Assembly: GCA_019635715.1 (NCBI GenBank)
Contig: JAHBYY010000015.1
Span: forward strand, 1-64,000
Reading direction: 5' to 3'
Length of the DNA: 64,000 nucleotides
DNA from: Rhizobiaceae bacterium
GTDB taxonomy: Bacteria > Pseudomonadota > Alphaproteobacteria > Rhizobiales > Rhizobiaceae
Shown here: in pieces, positions 10,001 to 16,619 of the stretch
Layout of the letters: the number at the start of each line of letters is the position of its first letter
Position numbering within the stretch: the first letter of the stretch is position 1
The notes under the pieces: model-generated
What the model was told of the DNA's origin: nothing
The model's database searches: none
Seen by the model: only the letters and a program-made list of their open reading frames with translations
Program-made: the position numbers and the translations under genes

Positions 10001-10478
10001 CGGCACGGGGACGGACAGCGGGCTCGATCGCTACTCGAACCTGAACGAGTTCTCCAACACGGCCGACGAGGTCGAGTTGCGCGCCAACAATGGCGGCGCC
10101 GTGGACGTGTTCGCCTATCCGGCGACCGGGCTGATCCCGGCGCGCGGCGACTTCGACATCGTCGGCGTGAACTACGACGCGCCGGGCAACGACGCGACGA
10201 ATCCGAACGGCGAGTGGATCGACATCAAGAATGTCGGCAGCGCGTCCGCCGATCTGCGCGACTGGCGCCTGCAGTATCAGACCGCCACCTTCTTCGACTT
10301 CAACACCAGCATGATCGTGTCGGCCGGCAGCACGGTCAGGATCTACATCGGCAGCGGCACCAATACGCTCAACGAGCTCTATTGGGGCAATGCCGGCGGC
10401 ATCCTGAGCAATACCTCAGGGACGCTCCTGCTGCAGTCGCAGTACCGCGAGTCCGTCGACACGTACAAGTGGCCCTGA
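4086..10478 (+). CDS. Giant multidomain protein: SNase-like nuclease plus 16 lamin-tail modules
   Basis: 2130 residues. AGGGAA at 4071-4076 supports the ATG at 4086. Residues 108-240 form a staphylococcal-nuclease (TNase) domain that keeps IDGDT (117-121), R141, D146-T147, E149 and R188, which correspond to the catalytic and calcium-binding residues of the family, so activity is plausible. From about residue 255 to the end there are 16 lamin-tail-domain-like modules, each with a YDAxGxDxxNPNGEW core; the first is degenerate. The last 15 fall into three near-identical five-module blocks starting at 5205, 6969 and 8739 (1764- and 1770-base periods). No classical signal peptide or C-terminal anchor is evident. 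A secreted or surface DNA- or matrix-binding nuclease is a reasonable inference; the export route is unknown. Confidence 0.85.
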   Translation: MDDFLFSPAPHQGSGSDQAIVDLDYGLSDRNTTAQDDLLLIHHLASVDKHEPGVTIQGVEANSKLLRVASATAADDGSDPVVDSSTMASASQISVSTTQTTSSGPLLSWGATVTKIIDGDTFEVTWDAGDEPPAGLLNRVRIAGVDTNETSFNESFSLEAKARLAELLPIGTHVRLEAQDPNSQTLNRPVRHVFVGTTNVAEVLVREGLGLAVSYDFEPAYRDDYFDASEYAQINKIGMWLPGASGGDPATWPTIEMIVNYDAGGDDALNLNDEYIQIRNNGPQVLDLSNWTARSSARLDAATIKIPFGAIVNPGETYRIYVGQGLSTANSMYLGLSEPLFDNTGDVVYLRDVNLNIRATQLWPADLTRGPEQSIVIDDVQYDAPGDDNVNPNGEWVKIRNAGAVTVDLTDWRLKDDGFDYAFKPGETLAPGQQLTIYIGKGTDSGTDRYWGQSTGILNNDGQKLHIWTPQSQQVDTFAWGTETSVDENPRGAIRMFANYDAAGNDTKNPNGEWVSLLNTSAGTIDIGGYTLKYADKVYTFAAGTKLDADANMLVRVGKGTDTATTKYWGNTGAIMANTKGAVDLINPTGETLLRHEWPLPYSGVTDYGLVIDKVNYDAPGNDGKNPNGEWLTIRNSSLAEQNLRNWQIQVGTNQLNSLADRALAPGETITVYMGEGKNTANTLYWGKTAGIMNNGGSTPIKLLTPNREVVEYHGWGVAAANPQQSVSAAIDMSINYDAVGDDAANPNGEWVNLVNTSSSTVSLDGYHLYTDGSTYVFDKDDVLAAGERMRVYRGTGTDSGLDRYSNLADFANEGDEVELRANNGGVADVFAYPATGLIPTRGQFDIVDVNYDAPGDDATNPNGEWILLKNIGSTAADLRDWRLQYQTATFFDFNGSVSVAAGATVKVFMGSGVNTSTELYWGNASGILSNAAGSVTLQSQYRETVETFTWPNKNGGAADRSIVIDDVQYDAPGDDNTNPNGEWIKVRNAGATTVDLTGWRIRDEIEDYRFATGETLAPGQQLTIYVGKGTDSGTDRYWGQSTGLLNNAGQKLHIWTPDLVEVDTFAWGTETSVDENPRGAIRMFANYDAAGNDTKNPNGEWVSLLNTSAGTIDIGGYTLKYADKVYTFAAGTKLDADANMLVRVGKGTDTATTKYWGNTGAIMSNTKGAVDLINTSGQTLLRHAWPLPYSGVTDYGLVIDKVNYDAPGDDATNPNGEWLTIRNSSLAEQNLRNWQIQVGTNQLNSFADRALAPGEIITVYMGKGTSTANTLYWGKTAGIIADDGSTPIKLLTPNREVVEYHGWGVAAANPQQSVAAAIDMSINYDAVGDDAANPNGEWVNLVNTSSSTVSLDGYHLYTDGTTYVFDKDDVLAAGERMRVYRGTGVDSGLDRYSNLNEFSNTGDEVELRANNGGVADVFAYPATGLIPTRGQFDIVDVNYDAPGNDATNPNGEWIAIKNIGTSTADLRDWRLQYQTATFFDFNGSVSVAAGATVKVFMGSGVNTNSEVYWGNAAGILSNSAGSVTLQSQYRETVETFTWPNKGGGTSTSNQSIVIDDVQYDAPGDDSTNPNGEWIKVRNAGATTVDLTGWRIRDEIEDYRFATGETLAPGQQLTIYVGQGADSGTDRYWGMTSGLLNNSGQKLHIWNPDLVEVDTFAWGTETSTNEDPRGAIRMFANYDAAGNDTTNPNGEWVSLWNSSAGTIDIGGYTLKYADKVYTFAAGTQLDADANMLVMVGKGTDTATTKYWGNTGGIMSNTKGAVDLVNASGVTLLRHEWPLPYSGVTDYGLVIDRVNYDAPGDDATNPNGEWLTIRNSSAAEQNLRNWQILVGTTQLNIVEDRPVAPGETITVYMGTGTDTANTLYWGKTAGIIADDGSTPIQLLAPNREVTQYHGWGVAGTNAKQSVAAAIDMSINYDAVGDDAANPNGEWVNLVNTSSSTVSLDGYHLYTDGTTYVFDKDDVLAAGERMRVYRGTGTDSGLDRYSNLNEFSNTADEVELRANNGGAVDVFAYPATGLIPARGDFDIVGVNYDAPGNDATNPNGEWIDIKNVGSASADLRDWRLQYQTATFFDFNTSMIVSAGSTVRIYIGSGTNTLNELYWGNAGGILSNTSGTLLLQSQYRESVDTYKWP
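5205..10475 (+). repeat. Three tandem ~1.77-kb super-repeats inside the giant gene
   Basis: Blocks begin at 5205, 6969 and 8739, each at a SIVIDDVQYDAPGDD-encoding segment. Each block encodes five distinct lamin-tail modules in the same order. Like modules in different blocks are far more alike than neighbouring modules in one block, which shows block duplication rather than single-module expansion. Confidence 0.9.
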
Positions 10479-10539
10479 CAGTGAGGGTTCGGGCGGGTGC
10501 AATGATCCCGCCCGAAGCGTCCTCACATCGGATGGAACG

Positions 10540-11028
10540 TCAGCGTATGAACTGTCTGACGAAATCGGCGCCGAGGCCATTGGCGGCGTAGTGCGCCGCG
10601 CACATGTCGATCTTGGTGAACACGTCCTCGAAGCCGGTATGCGCGCCGTTCTCGTCGACATAGTACATGCAGCCCGAGATGTTGAAGAAGGTGATCATCT
10701 CCTCGACGTCGTCGGGCACGGTGAGCGTATGGGTCTCGCCGGGCGGCTCGAACACGTAGGAGCCCTCGGTGGCGATCCAGTCGTGTTCCAGATAGCGCCA
10801 CTTGCCCTTGATGACATAGCCGTGGACGGGCGCGGGATGCCTGTGCCGGCTGAGCACGCCGGCCTTGCGCACGCGCAGGAGGTTGCACCAGCCGCCCTGC
10901 ACGGTGTTCAGCATCAGCGGCCGGAACCAGACATCCGGCGCCTGCGGCACCCAGAGGCGTTCGTCGTCGGGCACGGCCATCGTGACGATCTCGGGCGGCG
11001 ACAGCGGGTGGACGGACTGGAATGCCAT
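10540..11028 (-). CDS. Cupin-domain dioxygenase-like protein (dihydroxyacetophenone dioxygenase family)
   Basis: 162 residues. The ATG at 11028 has a GGAGG site just upstream. The protein has a single cupin barrel with HRHPAPVHGYVIKGKWRY and a later PGETHTL, giving the His/Glu metal set expected for this fold. It most resembles the short 2,4'-dihydroxyacetophenone dioxygenase-like cupins. It is the last gene of the leftward catabolic cluster that starts at the substrate-binding protein, so it may act on an oxidised intermediate. The substrate is not known. Confidence 0.65.
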   Translation of the reverse strand: MAFQSVHPLSPPEIVTMAVPDDERLWVPQAPDVWFRPLMLNTVQGGWCNLLRVRKAGVLSRHRHPAPVHGYVIKGKWRYLEHDWIATEGSYVFEPPGETHTLTVPDDVEEMITFFNISGCMYYVDENGAHTGFEDVFTKIDMCAAHYAANGLGADFVRQFIR

Positions 11029-11048
11029 CAGGTTCCTCCGGGACAGGA

Positions 11049-11753
11049 TCAGGCTGCGGCGTAGCCGCCGTCGACGGGCAGGATCGCGCCGGTCACGAAC
11101 CGGGCGGCCTCCGAACAGAGGAACACGATCGGTCCGGCGACATCCCGCGGCTCGCCCCAGCGTCGCATGGGCGTGCGCTGGAGGATAGGGTCGCCGCGCG
11201 CCGGATCCTCGACGAGCGGACGGGTGAGTTCGGTGGCGATCCAGCCGGGCGCCACGGCGTTGACACGGATGCCGTCCGCCGCCCAGGCGACCGCGAGGGA
11301 TTTGGTAAGCTGCGCGATGCCGCCCTTGCTGGCCGTGTAGGCCGGCACGGCCGGGCCGCCGAAGAAGGACAGCATGGAGGCGGTGTTGACGATGGCGCCG
11401 CCTGAGGCGGCGAGCAGCGGCCTGGCGGCGACGCACATGCGCATCGTGCCGGTCAGGTTGACGTCGATGACTTCCGCGAAAATCTCGGGTGAAAATTCCG
11501 TCCCGCTGCGCCGGATCAATCCGGCGCAGTTGACCAGGGCGTCGAGACGGTCCAGCGAGTCGACCAGAGCGGCGATCCCGTCCGGATCGCGCACATCGAG
11601 CACGCGGCCTTCGAGGCCGGGCAGGTGCGGCATCGCCCCTACTTCGTCGGCCGTCAGCCCGGTCGCCACGACGGCGTAGCCGGCCGCGACCAGCGCCTCG
11701 GCAGCGGCAAGACCGATGCCCCTGGCGCCGCCGGTCACCAAGGCCGTCTTCAT
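11049..11753 (-). CDS. SDR family oxidoreductase
   Basis: 234 residues from the ATG at 11753. It is a classical short-chain dehydrogenase with a TGGARGIG cofactor loop near the N-terminus, an NCAG segment and a YTASKGG active site. The C-terminal PVDGGYAA end is typical of sugar and polyol dehydrogenases. It is probably an NAD(P)-dependent alcohol or sugar oxidising step in the cluster with the lactonase and the BKACE. Substrate assignment is not possible from sequence alone. Confidence 0.85.
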   Translation of the reverse strand: MKTALVTGGARGIGLAAAEALVAAGYAVVATGLTADEVGAMPHLPGLEGRVLDVRDPDGIAALVDSLDRLDALVNCAGLIRRSGTEFSPEIFAEVIDVNLTGTMRMCVAARPLLAASGGAIVNTASMLSFFGGPAVPAYTASKGGIAQLTKSLAVAWAADGIRVNAVAPGWIATELTRPLVEDPARGDPILQRTPMRRWGEPRDVAGPIVFLCSEAARFVTGAILPVDGGYAAA

Positions 11754-11784
11754 CCGAGAGCCGCCCACGACACCGCGGCCGGAG

Positions 11785-12663
11785 TCACGCGCCGAAGCGC
11801 GGCTCCGGAACACCCTTGATGCCCAGCCCGGTGATGGCGAACAGGCTGCCGCGCTGGACGGGATCGTCGGGGAAGCGCGGCAGCGGCGGCTTGGCCATCG
11901 AGGTGACGAACAGGATGTCGAGGTTCGGCCCGCCGAACATGACGCTGGTGACCTTCTTGACCGGCATCTCGATGACGCGTTCGACCTTTCCGTCGGGCGT
12001 GTAGCGGATCAGCTTTCCGTCATAGACCTGGGCATTCCACAGGCAACCCTCGGCGTCGACGGTCGAGCCGTCCGCCGCGCCGCCGGTCGAGGTGTCGAGT
12101 TTTGCGAAGGTGCGCCGGTTGGAAACGACCCCGCTCGACGGGTCGTAGTCGTAGGCCCAGATCTCCCCGGCCCAGGAATCGGCAAAGTAGAACGTCCTGC
12201 CGTCCGGGCTCCAGCAGGGACCGTTGGAGACGACGATGCCCTGGTCCACCTTGTGCACGGAGAAGTCGGGGTCGAGCCGGTACAGCGAACCGAACGGTCC
12301 GTCCTCCTGGCTGTCCATCGTGCCGGCGAAGAAGCGTCCCCGGCGATCCACCTTGCCGTCGTTGATCCAGGTGGCCGGACGCTCCGGTTCGATCTCGGCG
12401 ATCAGGGGGCACTCCCCGGTCTCGAAGTCGAGGGCATGAAAACCCTTGGCCAGCGAACAGATGGCGCCCTTGCCGTCCTTGCGGATGGCGATCGAGCCGA
12501 CCCGCGCCGGCACGTCCCAGGCGCGGATCTCGCCGCCCTGCGCCGTGGCGCGGAACACCCGCATGCCGGTGGCGTCGATCCAGTAGAGGCGCTGCTGCTC
12601 GACGTCCCACAGCGGGCCTTCGCCCAGCGTGGTCTTCACGTCGACGACGATCTCGATCTTCAT
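11785..12663 (-). CDS. SMP-30/gluconolactonase family lactonase
   Basis: 292 residues forming a six-bladed propeller of the SMP-30/regucalcin/gluconolactonase family. Diagnostic segments include LGEGPLWD at the start, INDGKVDRRGRFFAGTMD in the middle and SNGPCWSPDGRTFYFADS, which supply the Glu, Asn and Asp metal ligands. The family hydrolyses sugar lactones. Between two SDRs and a ribose-type importer, it probably opens the lactone made by sugar oxidation. Confidence 0.85.
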   Translation of the reverse strand: MKIEIVVDVKTTLGEGPLWDVEQQRLYWIDATGMRVFRATAQGGEIRAWDVPARVGSIAIRKDGKGAICSLAKGFHALDFETGECPLIAEIEPERPATWINDGKVDRRGRFFAGTMDSQEDGPFGSLYRLDPDFSVHKVDQGIVVSNGPCWSPDGRTFYFADSWAGEIWAYDYDPSSGVVSNRRTFAKLDTSTGGAADGSTVDAEGCLWNAQVYDGKLIRYTPDGKVERVIEMPVKKVTSVMFGGPNLDILFVTSMAKPPLPRFPDDPVQRGSLFAITGLGIKGVPEPRFGA

Positions 12664-12709
12664 GTCTGCTCCCTCCCGGCTGCGGCGCTGTCCGCTCCGC
12701 CTCGATGAC

Positions 12710-13669
12710 CTAAAACGCGACCTTGTCGCCGCCCTTCAGCGACAGGATGGCACGCGCCTCGTCCGGTGTCGCCACTTCGAGGCCCAGTCCTTCGATGATC
12801 TTGCGCGCCATGACCACCTGTTCGGCGTTCGACTTGGCGAGCTTGCCCTTGCCGGCCCACAACGAGTCCTCCAGCCCGACGCGGATGTTGCCGCCGAGCG
12901 CCGCCGACTGCGCGGCGATCCTGAGCTGGCTGGCGCCCGCGCCGAGAACCGACCAGCGGAACTGGTTGCCGAACAGCCGGTCGGCGGTGCGTTTCATGTG
13001 CGCGACGTCCTCCGGATGGCTGCCGATGCCGCCCAGCAGGCCAAACACCGACTGGACGAAGAACGGCGGCTTGACCAGCCCGCGGTCGGCGAAATGCGCC
13101 AGATTGTAGAGATGCGCGATGTCGTAGCACTCGAACTCGAAGCGCGTGCCGTTGTCGTAGCAGGTCGCCAGAATGTATTCGATGTCTTTGAAGGAGTTGC
13201 GGAAAACCAGGTCCTTGGTGGCTTCGAGGTGCGGCTTCTCCCAGTCGAACTTGAAGGTCTCGTACTTGTCGACGAGATGGTAGAGGCCGAAATTGATCGA
13301 TCCCATGTTGAGCGAGGCGACCTCCGGCTTGAACTGCGCGGCCGGGCGCACGCGTTCCTCGACCTTCATGTAGGGGCTGCCGCCGGTGGTGATGTTGATG
13401 GCGGCTTTGGTGCCCTGCTTCACGCGCGGCAGGAAGCGTCCGAAGGCCTCCGGGGTCTGGTCGGGCTTTCCCGTTTCCGGATCGCGGGCGTGCAGGTGCA
13501 GGATTGCCGCGCCGGCCTCCGCCGCGGCGATCGCTTCCGCCGCGATCTCGTCGGGCGTGATCGGCAAATAGGGCGACATGGTCGGCGTGTGGATCGCGCC
13601 GGTAATGGCGCAGGTGATGATCACCTTGCCCTTCGGGGCCTCGGCCGCCTTGGTTTCTGCATCTGTCAT
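12710..13669 (-). CDS. Beta-keto acid cleavage enzyme (BKACE, DUF849)
   Basis: 319 residues, with the ATG at 13669 chosen because the family starts near KVIITCAITGAIHTPTMSP. It contains the zinc-binding HLHARDPETGKP motif and a later MGSINFG segment, both diagnostic of 3-keto-5-aminohexanoate cleavage proteins. BKACE enzymes condense a beta-keto acid with acetyl-CoA to give acetoacetate and a new CoA ester. Its presence indicates that the cluster's substrate is oxidised to a beta-keto acid before carbon-carbon cleavage. Confidence 0.9.
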   Translation of the reverse strand: MTDAETKAAEAPKGKVIITCAITGAIHTPTMSPYLPITPDEIAAEAIAAAEAGAAILHLHARDPETGKPDQTPEAFGRFLPRVKQGTKAAINITTGGSPYMKVEERVRPAAQFKPEVASLNMGSINFGLYHLVDKYETFKFDWEKPHLEATKDLVFRNSFKDIEYILATCYDNGTRFEFECYDIAHLYNLAHFADRGLVKPPFFVQSVFGLLGGIGSHPEDVAHMKRTADRLFGNQFRWSVLGAGASQLRIAAQSAALGGNIRVGLEDSLWAGKGKLAKSNAEQVVMARKIIEGLGLEVATPDEARAILSLKGGDKVAF

Positions 13670-13721
13670 CGTGGAATTCCTTGGGGAGCGAAGGCGCGTG
13701 CGGGGCTCGCGCCGGGCAGGA

Positions 13722-14528
13722 TCAAAGCGTCTCGACGTTGCCGTCGACGCCGAGCGACTGGCCGGAAATGTTGTAGCCGGCGTCGGAGAGCAGGAAGGCC
13801 ACCATCGACGCCACATCGTAGGGGCTGGTCATGCGGCGCAGCGAGATGTTCTGCAGGTAGCGCTGCTTCATTTCGTCGTGGCTGATGCCGACCTGTTGGG
13901 CCCGCGCCCCGATGACGCCCTCGATGCGCGGTCCCTCGATGATGCCGGGCAGGATGGCGTTGACGCGGATGCCGAACGGGCCGAGCTCCTTGGCGAGGCT
14001 CTGGGTAAAGCCGATGACGCCGAACTTCATCGCCGAGTAGGGCGTGCGGAAGGCATAGCCGTGCCGGCCGGCGGCGGAAGACATCGAGACGATCGAGCCG
14101 CCGCCGGCCGCCTTGATCAGCGGTACGGCGCGGCGGGCGCAGAGGAACTGGCCGGTCAGGCCGATGTCGAGGCAGCGTCGCCAGTCCTCGGGCGAGATCT
14201 CGTCGACGCCGCCGGTCGGCCCGGCGATGCCGGCATTGTTGATCAGCGCGTCGAGCCCGCCGAGCGTGCTCTTTACCGTCTCGAACAGCGCGTCGACATC
14301 GGCTTCATTCGATACGTCGGCCTTGACCGCCGCCTCGGCCTTGAAGCTGTTGCCCACCGCGGCGAGCGCCTCGTCCGACACGTCGCAGACCACCAGCCGG
14401 GCGCCGAGGGCGGCAAGCGTACTGGCGATCGCCAGTCCGATGCCGCCGGCCCCGGCGGTCACCAGCACGCGCTGGCCGTTCAGCCCGGACAGGAAATCTT
14501 GCGCGGAGGAGGGCGCCCTGGTGCTCAT
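13722..14528 (-). CDS. SDR family oxidoreductase
   Basis: 268 residues. It has a TAGAGGIG cofactor loop, an NNAG segment and a Tyr-Lys active site in YSAMKFGVIGF. It starts 12 bases downstream of the permease stop, so it belongs to the transport operon. It differs clearly from the other SDR at 11049, so the cluster has two separate oxidation steps. One plausible job is oxidation of the hydroxy acid to the beta-keto acid used by the BKACE. Confidence 0.85.
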   Translation of the reverse strand: MSTRAPSSAQDFLSGLNGQRVLVTAGAGGIGLAIASTLAALGARLVVCDVSDEALAAVGNSFKAEAAVKADVSNEADVDALFETVKSTLGGLDALINNAGIAGPTGGVDEISPEDWRRCLDIGLTGQFLCARRAVPLIKAAGGGSIVSMSSAAGRHGYAFRTPYSAMKFGVIGFTQSLAKELGPFGIRVNAILPGIIEGPRIEGVIGARAQQVGISHDEMKQRYLQNISLRRMTSPYDVASMVAFLLSDAGYNISGQSLGVDGNVETL

Positions 14529-14540
14529 CTATCGTCCCTT

Positions 14541-16619
14541 TCAATGAATGCGTCGTTCGCGCAGGGCCATCACCGCGCCAAGGACCACAAGCCCGTAAAG
14601 AATGGCCCTGGTCGCATAGGGCAGGGTGGTCCCGGCAAGCAGCATCTGCAGCGCGGTCAGCAGCAGTGCGCCGCCGAGCATGCCGAGATAGTGGCCGCGT
14701 CCGCCGGTGATCAGCGCGCCGCCGACCACGACCACGGCGATCGACGGCAGCAGATAGTCGTCGCCCATGCCGAGGCTGGCCTGGCCGGAGAAGCCGGTCA
14801 GCATGGCGCCGACCAGCGCGGCGCAGACCGCCGACAGCATGTAGACGAGGATCAGCGTCTTCTCGACCGCGATGCCGGAGAGCTGCGCGGCGCGCACGCC
14901 GTTGCCGATGCCGTAGACGCGCCGGCCGAACGGGGTCTTGCCGAGCAGAAGAACGGCGCCGGCAACGAAGGCGATCATGAAGATGACGCCCGGCGTGATG
15001 CCGGCGAGCTTGCCGGTCATGAACCAGCGCAGCAGCGGCGAGGAGAAGCCGGCCGGCGTGCCCTGCGAATAGAGCAGCGCCGCACCCTGCAGGATGCCGT
15101 TCATCGCCAGCGTCATGACGATCGGCGATATGCCGAGATAGACGATGCCGACGCCGTTGGCGAAACCGATCACGCAGGCCATCAGCAGGACCAGCGGCAG
15201 AGCGTAGGCAAGTGCGGCGTCCGAACCGGAGACCATGCCGGCCAGCACGATGCCGGAGAGGCCGATCGTCCACGGCACCGACAGGTCGAGGCCGCCGGTC
15301 AGGATGACCGTTCCCTGGCCCAGAGCCAGCACGGCGAGGAACGACGACAGCACCAGCAGGGAGTTCCAGTAGCTCGGGTTGAGGATCGCCCGGCCGAGCA
15401 CCAATTGGGTGACGACGACGACGGCGACCAGGCAGATATAGGCGGGAAGCGCGAAGCGCAGCGTCTCGGCGTGCCGCAGCATGAAAGCGGGCCGCGCCGC
15501 CAGTGTCCCTGCCGCGGGACCTGTTGCGCCGAACGATTTCAGCCTGCGATCGGTCCGGTCGAGCTGCGACGGCAGCATTCCGGCCCGCCAGGCGGCGAAG
15601 CGGGCACGGCCGGCGCGCAACTGGGTCGCCAGCACCGAACCGTGCGAAAGCGACCCGGCGAGCACGGCCAGGATCAGGATCGTCCCCTCGGCGATGGTCG
15701 AATAATAGGCCGAGACGTTCAGCACGAGCAGGATGTTCACGACCATCATCAGGATGTAGGCGCCGAACACCGTGCCGACCGGCCCGCCCTGGCCGCCGCC
15801 GAGGCGCGTGCCGCCGACCACGACGGCCGCGAACATCGAAAGCAGCAGGGGGTTGCCGACCAGCGGGTCGCCGCTGCCGGTCTGCGCGCTGATGAACACG
15901 CCGGCCAGGCCGTAGCAGCCGCCCGCGATGACGTAGACGAGGAAGCGCACCAGGACGACATTGACGCCGACCGAGGCCGCGGATTCGGGATCGCTGCCGA
16001 CCGCATAGAGCGCGGTGCCGAAGCGGCTGCCCTTGAGCCACAGCCACAGCAGCAGCACGACGCCGATCACCACCAGCGGCATCGGCAGCCAGCCTTCGAT
16101 CGCGTCGCCGAGGTAGAAGGCGCCGAGATTGGCCGCGATGCCGCCGCCCGGCTTGTCCATGACGAGTAGCGTCACTCCCTGCAGGATGAACATGGTCGAC
16201 AGGGTGACGACGATCGGCTGCATGCGCAGCACGGCGATGAAGAAGCCGTTGAAGGCGCCGACGGCCATGCCGATCGCGATGCCGACCAGCGTCCAGCCGA
16301 CGATGCTGGCCTCCATCGCCATCGGGTCCATGCTGGAGGCGAGTACGACGTTGACCAGCGAGATCACCGCGCCCGCCGACAGGTCGAAGCCGCCGGACAG
16401 GATGACGATGGTCTGGCCGACCGCCGCGATCGCCGAGGTCGCGCCGCCCGACGACAGGAAGGAGATGTCGAAATAGGTCAGCGGCCCGGCGCTCACCCAG
16501 TCGACGAAGCCGAGCAGCAGCGCGAAGACGACGCCGGCGATGATGGTGCCGCTGTTGCGCGACAGGGTGCGGCGCAACGCGCTGGTCGACACGGGATTGG
16601 CAAGGGCGGTATTGGTCAT
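14541..16619 (-). CDS. ABC transporter permease, two RbsC-like domains fused
   Basis: 692 residues, about twice the usual length of a ribose-type permease. Both halves (roughly residues 20-330 and 370-690) read as complete BPD_transp_2 permeases, each with about eight to ten hydrophobic segments and the GGxDLSxG cytoplasmic motif (GGFDLSAG in the first, GGLDLSVP in the second). The usual importer uses two separate or identical permeases; here a heterodimer is built into one chain. The start overlaps the ATPase stop by four bases. Confidence 0.9.
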   Translation of the reverse strand: MTNTALANPVSTSALRRTLSRNSGTIIAGVVFALLLGFVDWVSAGPLTYFDISFLSSGGATSAIAAVGQTIVILSGGFDLSAGAVISLVNVVLASSMDPMAMEASIVGWTLVGIAIGMAVGAFNGFFIAVLRMQPIVVTLSTMFILQGVTLLVMDKPGGGIAANLGAFYLGDAIEGWLPMPLVVIGVVLLLWLWLKGSRFGTALYAVGSDPESAASVGVNVVLVRFLVYVIAGGCYGLAGVFISAQTGSGDPLVGNPLLLSMFAAVVVGGTRLGGGQGGPVGTVFGAYILMMVVNILLVLNVSAYYSTIAEGTILILAVLAGSLSHGSVLATQLRAGRARFAAWRAGMLPSQLDRTDRRLKSFGATGPAAGTLAARPAFMLRHAETLRFALPAYICLVAVVVVTQLVLGRAILNPSYWNSLLVLSSFLAVLALGQGTVILTGGLDLSVPWTIGLSGIVLAGMVSGSDAALAYALPLVLLMACVIGFANGVGIVYLGISPIVMTLAMNGILQGAALLYSQGTPAGFSSPLLRWFMTGKLAGITPGVIFMIAFVAGAVLLLGKTPFGRRVYGIGNGVRAAQLSGIAVEKTLILVYMLSAVCAALVGAMLTGFSGQASLGMGDDYLLPSIAVVVVGGALITGGRGHYLGMLGGALLLTALQMLLAGTTLPYATRAILYGLVVLGAVMALRERRIH

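Noticed and set aside
5205..10475. Regular repeats as a CRISPR array
   Set aside because: Units are about 1.77 kb, in frame and coding; there are no short spacers.
13578..16169. 863-residue plus-strand open frame
   Set aside because: Asp/Arg/His-rich shadow of the SDR and permease genes, with no domain and no ribosome site.
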